From NCBI GenBank assembly GCA_035940955.1, contig DASZEJ010000063.1, forward strand, positions 1 to 64,000: DNA of 64,000 bases, written 5' to 3'. Every line of letters starts with the position of its first letter. The first letter of the stretch is position 1. Shown piece after piece: positions 36,349 to 45,514 of the stretch. A model generated the notes under the pieces. It ran no database searches and was not told the DNA's origin. It saw only the letters and a program-made list of their open reading frames with translations. The translations under genes and the position numbers were made by a program. The DNA is from CADCVT01 sp035940955. Lineage in GTDB: Bacteria > Actinomycetota > Thermoleophilia > Solirubrobacterales > Solirubrobacteraceae.

Positions 36349-38201
36349 TACCGCTCCATCCGCAGGTGCGCGTGCAGCTCGCGCGCGACCTTCGGCGGCA
36401 CGCCCGGCACCGCCTCGAGCTCCTCGCGCGACGCGCCGAGCACCGCCTCCGGCGAGCCGAAGTGCTTGAGCAGCGCGCGCTTGCGCGTCGGCCCGATGCC
36501 GGGCAGGCCGTCCAGGACCGACTCGGTCATCGCCTTGTCGCGCCGCGACCGGTGGTGGGTGACCGCGAAGCGGTGCGCCTCGTCGCGGACGCGCTGCAGC
36601 AGCTGCAGCTCGGGCGTGTCGTGCGGCAGCACGACCGGCGACGCGCGGCCCGGCACGAACACCTCCTCGATCCGCTTGGCCAGCGACACCACGGTCACGC
36701 CCCGCTCGACGAAGGCGGTCAGCGCGCGCATCCCCGCCGACAGCTGCCCCGGGCCGCCGTCGATGACGATGAGGTTCGGCAGCGTCGCGAACGACTCGTT
36801 GCGCTTGGGGTCGTGGGGCGAGAGGTCCTGCTGGCGCTCCCACTGCGCCAGCCGGCGCTCCAGCACCTCCTCCATCGCCGCGAAGTCGTCCGGCACCCCC
36901 TCGTTCAGCCCCCGCACCACGAACCGCCGGTAGTCCGACTTCTTCGGCGCGCCGCCCTCGAACACGACCATCGACGCCGTCGTGTGCGTGCCCATCAGGT
37001 TCGAGATGTCGAAGCACTCGATCCGCAGCGGCAGCGCGTCGAGGCCGAGCGCCTGCTGCAGCCGGTCGAGCGCCTCGGTCCGCTGCTGGCGCGAGCGCTC
37101 GACCTTCATCCGCTCGGTCTCCAGGGCGAGCTTCGCGTTGCGGGTCGCGAGATCGAGGATCCGGCGCTTGTCGCCCCGCTCGGCGACGCGCACCTCGACC
37201 CGGCCGCCCCGCCGCTCGCTCAGCGCCGCGGCCACCGCGTCGCTCACCTCGTGCCCGATCACGACCTGCGGCGGGATGAACGGAGCCGACGTGTAGTACT
37301 GGAGCAGGAACTCCTCCAGCACCTCGCCCTCCCCCATCGACGCCTCGTTGGCGAGGTAGAACGACTGGCGGTCCGACAGCACGCCGTCGCGCACCTGGAA
37401 GACCTGCGCGTTCGCGTCCACGCCGCTGACCGCCACGCCGACCGCGTCGACCGACCCCACCGACGCGTTGGCGACCCGCTGGCGCTCGAGCAGCGCGCGC
37501 ACCGCCTGCAGCCGGTTGCGCTCCACCGCCGCGTGCTCGAACTCGTGCACCGCGGCGGCCTCGCGCATCCGCGCCTCCAGGTCGCGCTCGACCTCCTTGT
37601 ACCGCCCCTGCAGGAACGCGATCACGCCGTCGATCGCCGTCCGGTACTCGGCGTGCGACACGTAGCCGACGCACGGCGCCCCGCAGCGGCGGATGTAGTA
37701 GTCCAGGCACGGCGACCCCGACCGCCGCCCCGGCACCGCGCCGTTGCACGAGCGGTACATGAAGATCTTGCCGAGCGTGTCGAGCGTCGAGCGCGTCCGC
37801 TTGGCGGAGGAGTACGGGCCGAAGTACAGCCGGTCGCGCCGGTGCCGCTCGCGGGTGAAGTACACCCGCGGGAACTCCTCGTCCATCGAGATCGCGATGT
37901 ACGGGTACGACTTGTCGTCGCGCAACCGGATGTTGAACCGCGGCTTGTACCGCTTGATGAACTCCTGCTCGGCCAGCAGCGCCTCGGCCTCGGTCGCCAC
38001 CGACACGAAGTCGATCGCCGCGGCCAGCTCGACCATCTGCGTGTCGCCCCGCGTCACGCGGTTGGAGAAGTGGCCCGCGACGCGCTTGCGGAGCGACTTC
38101 GCCTTGCCGACGTAGATGACCCCGCCCTTGGCGTCGCGGAACAGGTACACCCCAGGCGAGTCCGGCAGGTTCCGGCGCTGCTCGGAGAGGGCAGATTCCA
38201 C
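36348..38201 (-). CDS. uvrC: Excinuclease ABC subunit UvrC
   Basis: A 617-residue UvrC from GTG 38201. N-terminal GIY-YIG nuclease (GVYLFRDAKGGVIYVGKAKSLRKR, residues 17-40), Cys-rich centre (CNGAVPGRRSGSPCLDYYIRRCGAPC), UVR-like helical segment, RNase-H-like 5'-incision domain (IECFDISNLMGTHT, VIDGGPGQL) and C-terminal HhH motifs (LPGIGPTRKRALLKHFGS, VPGVPPKVARELH) are all present. It makes both incisions in nucleotide excision repair. Its start lies 12 bases from recQ, head to head. Confidence 0.98.
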   Translation of the reverse strand: MESALSEQRRNLPDSPGVYLFRDAKGGVIYVGKAKSLRKRVAGHFSNRVTRGDTQMVELAAAIDFVSVATEAEALLAEQEFIKRYKPRFNIRLRDDKSYPYIAISMDEEFPRVYFTRERHRRDRLYFGPYSSAKRTRSTLDTLGKIFMYRSCNGAVPGRRSGSPCLDYYIRRCGAPCVGYVSHAEYRTAIDGVIAFLQGRYKEVERDLEARMREAAAVHEFEHAAVERNRLQAVRALLERQRVANASVGSVDAVGVAVSGVDANAQVFQVRDGVLSDRQSFYLANEASMGEGEVLEEFLLQYYTSAPFIPPQVVIGHEVSDAVAAALSERRGGRVEVRVAERGDKRRILDLATRNAKLALETERMKVERSRQQRTEALDRLQQALGLDALPLRIECFDISNLMGTHTTASMVVFEGGAPKKSDYRRFVVRGLNEGVPDDFAAMEEVLERRLAQWERQQDLSPHDPKRNESFATLPNLIVIDGGPGQLSAGMRALTAFVERGVTVVSLAKRIEEVFVPGRASPVVLPHDTPELQLLQRVRDEAHRFAVTHHRSRRDKAMTESVLDGLPGIGPTRKRALLKHFGSPEAVLGASREELEAVPGVPPKVARELHAHLRMER

Positions 38202-38208
38202 CCCATCG

Positions 38209-38214
38209 AGGATA
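38209..38214 (-). promoter_or_regulatory. Leaderless -10 element for uvrC
   Basis: TATCCT on the minus strand, seven bases before the uvrC GTG. Its first base overlaps the A of the recQ ATG. Confidence 0.6.
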
Positions 38215-39824
38215 TGGAGCGACAGATCGCGCGGCTGGCCCGCGAGCGGCTGGGGTTCGAGGAGCTGCGGCCCGGCCAGCTGGAGGCGGTGCAGGCCGTC
38301 GTGGGCGGGCGCGACACGCTGTGCGTGATGTCGACCGGCTCGGGCAAGTCGGCGATCTACCAGCTCGCCGGCTTCGTCATCGACGGCCCGACCGTCGTCG
38401 TCTCGCCGCTCATCGCGCTGCAGCAGGACCAGATGGAGGCGGTCGAGGAGGAGGCCGCGGTCATCAACTCCACGCTGACCGAGCGCCAGCGCGACGAGGT
38501 GCTCGAGGACGCCCAGGAGGACGAGGTCGAGTTCGTCCTGCTCGCGCCCGAGCAGCTCGCCAACGACGACGTGCTCGACGAGCTGCGGCAGGCGCGCGTG
38601 AGCCTGTTCGTGGTGGACGAGGCGCACTGCGTCAGCCAGTGGGGCCACGACTTCCGGCCCGACTACCTGCGGCTCGGGGAGGCGATCGGCGCGCTCGGCC
38701 ACCCGCCGGTCCTGGCGCTGACCGCGACCGCGGCGCCGCCGGTCCGCGACGACATCGTCCAGATGCTCGACATGGACGACCCCGAGATCGTCGTCCGCGG
38801 CTTCGACCGCCCGAACATCCGCCTCGCGGTCGACCGCCACGAGGACGCCGGGCGCAAGCGCCGGGCGCTGCTCGACCGGGCGGCCTCCACGCCCGGTCCG
38901 GGGATCGTCTACTGCGCGACGAAGAAGGGCGCCGAGACCGTCGCGCGTGAGCTGCGCGAGCGCGGCGTGCGCGCCCAGCACTACCACGGCGGGCTGAGCG
39001 CCAGGCGCCGCGAGCAGCGCCAGCAGGCGTTCATGTCGGGCGGCGGGATCGACGTGATGGTCGCGACGATCGCGTTCGGGATGGGAGTCGACAAGCCCGA
39101 CGTGCGCTGGGTCTTCCACCACGACGTCAGCGAGTCGGTCGACTCCTACTACCAGGAGCTGGGGCGCGCCGGCCGCGACGGCGCGCCGGCCGAGGCCGTC
39201 CTCTTCTACCGCCCGCAGGACCTCGGGCTGCGGCGGTTCTTCGCCTCCGGCCGGGTCAAGGACGACGAGCTGCACCAGGTCGCCCAGGCGCTCGCCGTCC
39301 ACCGCGAGCCGGTGCGGCCGCGCGAGCTCGTGGAGGAGCTGCCGATCAGCGACACGAAGCTCGCGACCGCGATCCAGCACCTGGCGGAGGCCGGGTTCGC
39401 CGAGGTGCGCGACGACGGCGCGATCGCCGCCAAGCGCGACCGGGACCTGATCGAGGCGGTCGACCGGGCCGGCGAGGCCGAGGAGCACCGCCAGGCGTTC
39501 GACCGCTCGCGCGTGGAGATGATGCGGGCGTACGCCGAGACCGACGGCTGCCGGCGCGCGTTCGTGCTCGGCTACTTCGGCGAGCACTACGAGCCGCCGT
39601 GCGGCGCCTGCGACGTGTGCGAGCGCCGCGGCGACGGCGTGGCCCGCCGGTCGCAGCACGGCCCGTTCGCGGCCGGCGACCGGGTGCGCCACGCCGAGTG
39701 GGGCGGCGGCAGCGTCGGCCAGGTCGAGGACGGGCAGATCACCGTCGTGTTCGACACCGTCGGCTACAAGACGCTCGGCGTCGACCTCGTGCTGGAGCGC
39801 GAGCTGCTGGAGCGCGAGGCGTGA
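38214..39824 (+). CDS. recQ: RecQ family ATP-dependent DNA helicase
   Basis: A 536-residue RecQ. Walker A STGSGKS (Lys45), DEAH at 135-138 with aromatic-rich loop HCVSQWGHDFRPDY, helicase motifs IV-VI (IVYCATKKGAE, MVATIAFGMGVDKPDVR, YYQELGRAGRDG) and the RecQ-C zinc site (four Cys ending in CGACDVC). Instead of an HRDC domain, the C-terminus is a short SH3-like beta domain (VRHAEWGGGSVGQVEDGQITVVFDTVGYKTL). It unwinds recombination and repair intermediates 3' to 5'. The next hydrolase gene overlaps its stop by four bases. Confidence 0.95.
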   Translation: MERQIARLARERLGFEELRPGQLEAVQAVVGGRDTLCVMSTGSGKSAIYQLAGFVIDGPTVVVSPLIALQQDQMEAVEEEAAVINSTLTERQRDEVLEDAQEDEVEFVLLAPEQLANDDVLDELRQARVSLFVVDEAHCVSQWGHDFRPDYLRLGEAIGALGHPPVLALTATAAPPVRDDIVQMLDMDDPEIVVRGFDRPNIRLAVDRHEDAGRKRRALLDRAASTPGPGIVYCATKKGAETVARELRERGVRAQHYHGGLSARRREQRQQAFMSGGGIDVMVATIAFGMGVDKPDVRWVFHHDVSESVDSYYQELGRAGRDGAPAEAVLFYRPQDLGLRRFFASGRVKDDELHQVAQALAVHREPVRPRELVEELPISDTKLATAIQHLAEAGFAEVRDDGAIAAKRDRDLIEAVDRAGEAEEHRQAFDRSRVEMMRAYAETDGCRRAFVLGYFGEHYEPPCGACDVCERRGDGVARRSQHGPFAAGDRVRHAEWGGGSVGQVEDGQITVVFDTVGYKTLGVDLVLERELLEREA

Positions 39825-40546
39825 CGGCCGTCCTCCTGCACGCCGGGGTGTGCGACCGCCGCATGTGGGACGGCGTCGTCCCGGCCCTGCACGGCGAGGG
39901 CCACGAGGTCGTCGCGCCCGACCTGCGCGGCTTCGGCTCGCGGCCGCCCGGGCCGGCGCCGTTCTCGCACGCCGGCGACGTGCTCGCGCTGCTCGACGGG
40001 CTGGGGGCCGAGCGGGCCGACCTCGTCGGCGCGTCGTTCGGCGGGCTCGTCGCGCTGGAGGTCGCCGCGCTCGCGCCGGAGCGGGTGCGGTCGCTCGCGC
40101 TGCTCGCCCCGCTGCTGCTGGCGTGGGAGTGGTCCGAGCACTTCCGGTCCTACGTGCGCGCCGAGGACGCCGCGCTGGCCCGCGGCGACGTCGACGCCGC
40201 CGTCGAGCTGAACGTCCGCTACTGGGCGGGCGACGCCGACCCGCGCGTGCAGGACTACGTCGCGGCGGCGCAGCGACGCGCGTTCGAGCTGGGCGACGGC
40301 GGCGCCGAGGCCGAGGAGCTCGACCCGCCGGTGAGCGAGCGCCTCGGCGACGTGGCGGCGCCGGCGCTCGTCATGGTCGGCGACGGCGACGTGCCGGACT
40401 TCGTCGCGATCGCCCGTCACCTGGCGGGGACGCTGCCGCGCGCCGAGCTGCGCGTGGTCGAGGGCGCCGGCCACCTGCTCGCGCTCGAGCGCCCGGCCGA
40501 GGTCGGCGCCGCGCTCGCGGCGTGGCTGCGCGCCGGGGGTCGTTGA
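39821..40546 (+). CDS. Alpha/beta hydrolase
   Basis: A 241-residue hydrolase. Oxyanion segment LLHAGVCDRRMWDGVV, PDLRGFG, nucleophile GASFGG (Ser near 67), Asp in VGDGDVPDF and His in EGAGHLLALERP form a full triad. It resembles 3-oxoadipate enol-lactonase-like and general esterase members. It starts with GTG overlapping the recQ stop. There is no functional link to recQ beyond co-transcription. Confidence 0.88.
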   Translation: MTAVLLHAGVCDRRMWDGVVPALHGEGHEVVAPDLRGFGSRPPGPAPFSHAGDVLALLDGLGAERADLVGASFGGLVALEVAALAPERVRSLALLAPLLLAWEWSEHFRSYVRAEDAALARGDVDAAVELNVRYWAGDADPRVQDYVAAAQRRAFELGDGGAEAEELDPPVSERLGDVAAPALVMVGDGDVPDFVAIARHLAGTLPRAELRVVEGAGHLLALERPAEVGAALAAWLRAGGR

Positions 40547-40575
40547 ATGCCGATCGAAGAGCTGATCGCCGCGGC

Positions 40576-40581
40576 TACGCT
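40576..40581 (+). promoter_or_regulatory. Leaderless -10 element for the KAP NTPase gene
   Basis: TACGCT, six bases before the ATG at 40588. Confidence 0.55.
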
Positions 40582-40587
40582 GAGCGA

Positions 40588-42435
40588 ATGCTCGAGGCGT
40601 CGAATGTCGTGCTGCGCCCCGACGAACCGATCCAGTCACTGGAAGAGGATTTCCTCGCGCGCGGTCGCTTCGCCGAGGCGGTCGCACTACAGGTCCGCAC
40701 AGCTCCGACTGCGGGGGGATTCGTCGTCGGGGTCCTTGGCCCCTGGGGCGAAGGCAAGACCTCGGTGCTCAACATGGTGTTCGCGCTTCTTGAGCGGGAT
40801 GCGCCTGAAACCATCCGGGTGCAGTTCGACCCATGGCTCTTCTCCTCGTCCGAGCAGCTTCTCGAGCGCTATTTCGCCGAGCTCGCGACGACGCTCGGCG
40901 AACACGCAGGTCTGACGGACCGGCTCGTAACCACGTTGAGAAGCGCTCTCGTCAACTACGGCGCGCTGCTGGGATCCGTCGGCGAACTAGCGGCCGAACA
41001 AGCGCAAACCTCGATCTACCAGCAGCGTCGATCGATCACGACACAGCTCCGATCCCTAGGTCGACGAATCGTCGTTCGCATCGACGATCTCGACCGCCTC
41101 ACGCCTGAGGAGATTCGGGAGGTAGTGCGGCTCGTCAAGCTTGTAGGCGACTTCCCGAACATCGTGTACCTGCTCGCGTTCGACCGCACACGAGTGGAGC
41201 GCGTGCTCGGTGAGCAGCTCGCGCCCGGGGATGCAGCAGCAGCGCGGACCGAGGGGCGCGCGTACCTCGAAAAGATCGTTCAGGTGGTCGATGAATTGCC
41301 TCCGGTTCCGCAAGTGCGGCTCGTCAGCCTCTTGGACGACGAACTTGGTGTGCTCCTTTCGCGTGTCGCCCGCACGATCGAGGATCCGAACCGGTGGCGA
41401 GAGGTGCTTTCCAGCACAGCGCCGCTTCTGCGAAACCTTCGAGATACGCGACGCCTTTTGAACGCGATGCCGTTGCAGCTCGAGCTGCTCGGCGACGAGG
41501 TCGACCTCGCCGACTTGCTCGCCCTCACCGTCCTTCGCGTCTTTCTGCCGGATGTGCATTCAAGACTTGGCGAAAGCGCCGTGATGCTGACGGGTGGCGC
41601 CGCGTCGGACTCCGACCAACGCGAGCAGGAACTGCGGCGGCTCTCGGCGCGAGCCGGCGAGCAATCTCCAGCGGCAGAAGCGCTTCTGCGGGTCCTGTTC
41701 GTCGCACCCGCAGCGAGCCCTCCCGGGGGAGAGCTCGAAGCTGACGTAGAGGGCCACATCCGTGTGTACGTCACGCATAATCTTCTTCGATATCTGCACG
41801 GCGAAGGTTCCGTGGATCCGCTTGCGAACGCCCAGGTCCGGTGGGTCGTCGACGCCATGGCGGAGCCGCGCCGTCTTCGCGACATCCTCAATGACCTGCC
41901 GGCGGAGATCCTCCCGGACCTCGCTACCCGAGCGCTCGGATTCCGGAGACTGTTTCCGCCCGGAAGAGGCGGACATGCCGCTGCCGCGTGGATCAGCCGC
42001 CTTGAGAGCGACGGACCGGAGACCCGTTCGACCTATGACGGGCTGGAGCCGTTCTCGCGGCTTCTGAGCGGGCTGCTGTCGCTGGGTGACGAGCGTCAGC
42101 GTCACGTTGCGGCGCAGCGCGCATGGAACGCCGCGCATACGTTGACCGGCCGCGTTCTCGTCCTTGAGAGCGGCGCCTTTCCGGCGTCGAAGGTGACCGA
42201 GCTACGGTCCAGGCTGAGGCGAGAGCTTGCGGAATGGCCCGTCGACCAGCTCGCGCGGGAACTCGATCTTCCCTGGGTCGTCTCCAATGTCAGCGACGGA
42301 GACGTTCCGGATCGCGTCTTCGACGCCGCAGCAATGTGCGCGGACGAGACTGCGCTATCACGATTGCAAGAAGTAGTGCGCGCGGACGAGGTCACGCTTG
42401 CACCATCCGGCGTCGAAGTCGACCGGCCGATCTAA
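40588..42435 (+). CDS. KAP family P-loop NTPase
   Basis: A 615-residue protein. Walker A GPWGEGKTS is at 51-59, the KAP-typical VQFDPWLFSSSEQLLERYF follows, and Walker B VVRIDDLDRL is at 162-171, then FPNIVYLLAFDR. The membrane helices that many KAP proteins insert between Walker A and B are absent, so this is probably soluble. The C-terminal 300 residues are helical and unassigned. Codon use is more AT-tolerant than in neighbouring genes, suggesting acquisition. KAP NTPases occur in several anti-phage and conflict systems, but no partner gene is adjacent here. Confidence 0.88.
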   Translation: MLEASNVVLRPDEPIQSLEEDFLARGRFAEAVALQVRTAPTAGGFVVGVLGPWGEGKTSVLNMVFALLERDAPETIRVQFDPWLFSSSEQLLERYFAELATTLGEHAGLTDRLVTTLRSALVNYGALLGSVGELAAEQAQTSIYQQRRSITTQLRSLGRRIVVRIDDLDRLTPEEIREVVRLVKLVGDFPNIVYLLAFDRTRVERVLGEQLAPGDAAAARTEGRAYLEKIVQVVDELPPVPQVRLVSLLDDELGVLLSRVARTIEDPNRWREVLSSTAPLLRNLRDTRRLLNAMPLQLELLGDEVDLADLLALTVLRVFLPDVHSRLGESAVMLTGGAASDSDQREQELRRLSARAGEQSPAAEALLRVLFVAPAASPPGGELEADVEGHIRVYVTHNLLRYLHGEGSVDPLANAQVRWVVDAMAEPRRLRDILNDLPAEILPDLATRALGFRRLFPPGRGGHAAAAWISRLESDGPETRSTYDGLEPFSRLLSGLLSLGDERQRHVAAQRAWNAAHTLTGRVLVLESGAFPASKVTELRSRLRRELAEWPVDQLARELDLPWVVSNVSDGDVPDRVFDAAAMCADETALSRLQEVVRADEVTLAPSGVEVDRPI

Positions 42436-42446
42436 CGGTGTAGTAG

Positions 42447-42452
42447 TAGCGT
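42447..42452 (+). promoter_or_regulatory. Leaderless -10 element for the molybdopterin oxidoreductase gene
   Basis: TAGCGT, seven bases before the ATG at 42460. Confidence 0.55.
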
Positions 42453-42459
42453 CCGCCCC

Positions 42460-44604
42460 ATGCGCACCGCCTACCGGACGTGCCCGCTGTGCGAGGCGAC
42501 GTGCGGCCTCGCCATCACGCTCGACGACTCCGGCGCCGTCACGCAGGTCCGCGGCGACGCCGACGACGTCTTCTCCAAGGGCTTCATCTGCCCCAAGGGC
42601 GTCTCGATCAAGCAGCTGCACGAGGACCCGCGCCGGCTGCGGGCGCCGATGGTCCGGCAGGCCGACGGGTCGTTCGCCGAGGCGACGTGGGACGAGGCGT
42701 TCGCGCTGATCGCCGAGCGGCTGCCGGCGATCCAGGCCGAGCACGGCCGCGACGCGGTCGCGACGTACATCGGCAACCCGAACGCGCACAACCTGTCCGG
42801 GCTGATCTACGGGCGCGCGCTGGTCAAGGCGCTCGGGTCCAAGAACGTCTACACGGCGAGCACCGTCGACCAGTACCCGAAGCAGGCCGCGGCGGCGTAC
42901 ATGTTCGGCAGCGGCTCGGCGGTGCCGGTGCCCGACCTCGACCGGACGAGCCACCTGCTGATGCTCGGCGCGAACCCGGCGGTCTCGAACGGGTCGCTGA
43001 TGACCGCGCCCGACGTGCGCGGGCGGCTGGCGGCGATCCGCGAGCGCGGCGGCAAGGTCGTCGTCGTCGACCCGCGGCGCACGCGCACGGCCAAGCTGGC
43101 CGACGAGCACGTGTGGATCCGCCCCGGCACCGACGCGCTGCTGCTGTTCGCGCTGCTGAACGTCGTGGTGGAGGAGGGCCTCGCCGCCCCGCTCGACGAC
43201 GCGCTCTACGCGGGCGCGGACACCGTCGCGGCGCTGGCGCGCGACTTCCCGCCGGAGGCCGTCGCGCCCGCGACCGGCATCCCGGCCGGCACCATGCGCC
43301 GCCTCGCCCGCGAGCTGGCCGCCGCCGACCGGGCCGCGGTCTACGGGCGGATGGGCACGACGACGCAGGCGTTCGGCACGACCGCGAGCTGGCTGGTCGA
43401 CGTGCTCAACGCGTTCACCGGCAACCTCGACCGGCCCGGCGGCGCGATGTGGGCGCTGCCCGCCCACGCGCCCCGGGGCACCGGCAGCGGCCGCGGCGCG
43501 CGGTTCGGCCGCTGGACCAGCCGCGTGCGCGGCGCCCCCGAGGTCTTCGGGGAGCTGCCGGTGGCGTGCCTGGCCGAGGAGATCGAGACGCCGGGCGAAG
43601 GACAGGTCCGCGCGCTCGTCACGATCGCCGGCAACCCGGTGGTCTCGACGCCGAACGCCGGCCGGCTGCGCGCCGCGCTGGAGTCGCTCGACTTCATGGT
43701 CAGCGTCGACGTCTACCTCAACGACACGACGCGCCACGCCGACGTCATCCTCCCCGGGCCGTCGCCGCTGCGGCGCGCGCACTACGACATCGCGCTGTAC
43801 GACCTCGCGGTCCGCAACGTCGCGAACTGGTCGGACCCGGTGCTGCCGCTGGAGGGACCGGACGAGTGGGAGACGCTGCTGCGGCTGACGGGGATCGCCG
43901 CCGGCCTCGGGCCGGACGCGGACGTCGACGCGCTCGACGCGATGGTCGGCGCCGAGGCGGCCCGGCGCGCCGGCGTCGAGCCCGACCCCGCGCTGCGCGG
44001 CCCGGAGCGGGTCGTCGACGCGATGCTGCGCGGCGGGGCCTACGGGCTCTCGCTCGCCGACCTGAAGGCGGCGCCGCACGGCATCGACCTCGGGCCGCTC
44101 GAGCCGCGGCTGCCCGAGCGCCTCGCCACCGCGAGCGGGAAGGTCGAGCTCGCGCCCGAGCCGCTGGTCGCCGACGTCGAGCGCCTGCACGCGGCGCTGC
44201 GCGCGAACGGCGACGGCGGCATGGTGCTCATCGGCCGCCGGCACCTGCGCTCGAACAACTCGTGGATGAACGGGCTGCCAATGCTGGCGAGCGGCCCGGA
44301 CCGCTGCACCGCGCTGATCCACCCCGACGACGCCGCCCGGCTGGGCGTCGCGGACGGCGAGGCGGTCCGCGTCGCGGCGCGCACCGGCGCCATCGAGCTG
44401 CCGGCCGAGGTCACCGACGACGTGATGCCCGGCGTCGTGTCGATCCCCCACGGCTGGGAGCACGCGAACTCCAACGTGCTTTCCGACGAGCGCCTCGTCG
44501 AGCCGCTGACCGGCACGGCGGTGCTGAACGGGATCCCGGTGACCGTCGCGCCGCTAGGCGACGAGGTGGAAGAGCGCGGCGTCCTCGTCGAGCGCGGCGC
44601 GTAG
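42460..44604 (+). CDS. Molybdopterin-dependent oxidoreductase (formate dehydrogenase/nitrate reductase superfamily)
   Basis: A 714-residue protein of the DMSO-reductase superfamily. An N-terminal [4Fe-4S] site is formed by Cys8, Cys11, Cys15 and Cys44 (CPLCEATC and CPKG). Molybdopterin-binding segments follow (GNPNAHN, MLGANPAVSN, VVVDPRRTRTAKLADEHVWIRPGTDALL) and a C-terminal dinucleotide-binding beta barrel (HPDDAARLGVADGEAVRV). No twin-arginine signal, so it is cytoplasmic. No dedicated electron-transfer subunit lies next to it. The ligand at Mo and the substrate cannot be fixed. Its 3' end overlaps the sigma factor gene by 51 bases. Confidence 0.92.
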   Translation: MRTAYRTCPLCEATCGLAITLDDSGAVTQVRGDADDVFSKGFICPKGVSIKQLHEDPRRLRAPMVRQADGSFAEATWDEAFALIAERLPAIQAEHGRDAVATYIGNPNAHNLSGLIYGRALVKALGSKNVYTASTVDQYPKQAAAAYMFGSGSAVPVPDLDRTSHLLMLGANPAVSNGSLMTAPDVRGRLAAIRERGGKVVVVDPRRTRTAKLADEHVWIRPGTDALLLFALLNVVVEEGLAAPLDDALYAGADTVAALARDFPPEAVAPATGIPAGTMRRLARELAAADRAAVYGRMGTTTQAFGTTASWLVDVLNAFTGNLDRPGGAMWALPAHAPRGTGSGRGARFGRWTSRVRGAPEVFGELPVACLAEEIETPGEGQVRALVTIAGNPVVSTPNAGRLRAALESLDFMVSVDVYLNDTTRHADVILPGPSPLRRAHYDIALYDLAVRNVANWSDPVLPLEGPDEWETLLRLTGIAAGLGPDADVDALDAMVGAEAARRAGVEPDPALRGPERVVDAMLRGGAYGLSLADLKAAPHGIDLGPLEPRLPERLATASGKVELAPEPLVADVERLHAALRANGDGGMVLIGRRHLRSNNSWMNGLPMLASGPDRCTALIHPDDAARLGVADGEAVRVAARTGAIELPAEVTDDVMPGVVSIPHGWEHANSNVLSDERLVEPLTGTAVLNGIPVTVAPLGDEVEERGVLVERGA

Positions 44605-45357
44605 CTTCCGCTTCGTCTGGCCGTGGATCTGGCAGACTCGGCTCTCGGACACGCCGAGGACGTCGCCGATCTCCGACAGCGTCAGGTTCTTCACGTAGAG
44701 CAGGACCGCGATCTCGCGCTCGCGCTCGGGCAGGCGGCCGAACGCGTCGCGGAAGCGCTCCTTGGCCATCGTCCGGCCGGTGGCGTGCTCGGGGTCGAGC
44801 CGGTCGTCGGAGGACGCGAGCGTGTCGACCTGCTCGATGGCGGTCGACGAGTCGTCGGTGAGGACGACGGCGTTCAGCGACGTCACGTCGGACTGGGCGA
44901 TGTCCGTGCGGTGCCGGCGCAGCTCGGCGACGGTGATGCCGAGCGCCTCGGCCAGCTCCTCCCGCGTCGGCCGGCGGGTGTGCAGCGCGGTGAACTCCTC
45001 GACGGCCTTCTCGATGTCGCGCTCCCACCGGCGGACCGAGCGCGGCGCCCAGTCCTGCCGGCGCAGCTCGTCGAGGACCGCCCCGTGCACGCGCGTCCAG
45101 GCGTACTGCTCGAGCGTCGCGCCCTTGCCCGGGTCGTACCGGTCGATCGACTGGATCAGGGCCTCGAGGCCGACCGAGATGAAGTCCTCGGCCTCGGCGT
45201 GCGCGGGCATCTCGCGCACCTTGCGGTACACGATGAACTTGACGAGCGGGGCGAGCGTCAGGACCAGGCGGTCGCGCAGGCGCGGGTCGGCGCTGACGCT
45301 GTAGCGCTTCCACAGCGCCTGCAGCTCGTCGGAGGAGGCGCGGCGGGGCGTCGTCAT
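44554..45357 (-). CDS. FliA/WhiG/SigF-type RNA polymerase sigma factor
   Basis: A 267-residue group 3 sigma factor from ATG 45357 (GTG 45366 is possible). Region 2 (LVKFIVYRKVREMPAHAEAEDFISVGLEALIQSIDRYDPGKGATLEQYAWTRVHGAVLDELR), region 3 (RRPTREELAEALGITVAEL) and region 4 (LPEREREIAVLLYVKNLTLSEIGDVLGVSESRVCQIHG) are complete. Such factors direct motility, sporulation-type or stress regulons. No anti-sigma factor is adjacent and no flagellar genes are in the window. Confidence 0.94.
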   Translation of the reverse strand: MTTPRRASSDELQALWKRYSVSADPRLRDRLVLTLAPLVKFIVYRKVREMPAHAEAEDFISVGLEALIQSIDRYDPGKGATLEQYAWTRVHGAVLDELRRQDWAPRSVRRWERDIEKAVEEFTALHTRRPTREELAEALGITVAELRRHRTDIAQSDVTSLNAVVLTDDSSTAIEQVDTLASSDDRLDPEHATGRTMAKERFRDAFGRLPEREREIAVLLYVKNLTLSEIGDVLGVSESRVCQIHGQTKRKLRAALDEDAALFHLVA

Positions 45358-45514
45358 CGTCGCCACAGTTACCGGCCGCCCCCTGCGGTTCCTGCTCCGG
45401 TGCAACCTTTGCGCAGGTTTGGGCGGAAAAGCGGGCGCTCGGTGCGTCGATGCTCCATGTTCCTGTCAACGCTCTTGCGCGCACGAGGTTGGACGGCGGG
45501 GTAGGGAGCGACGC

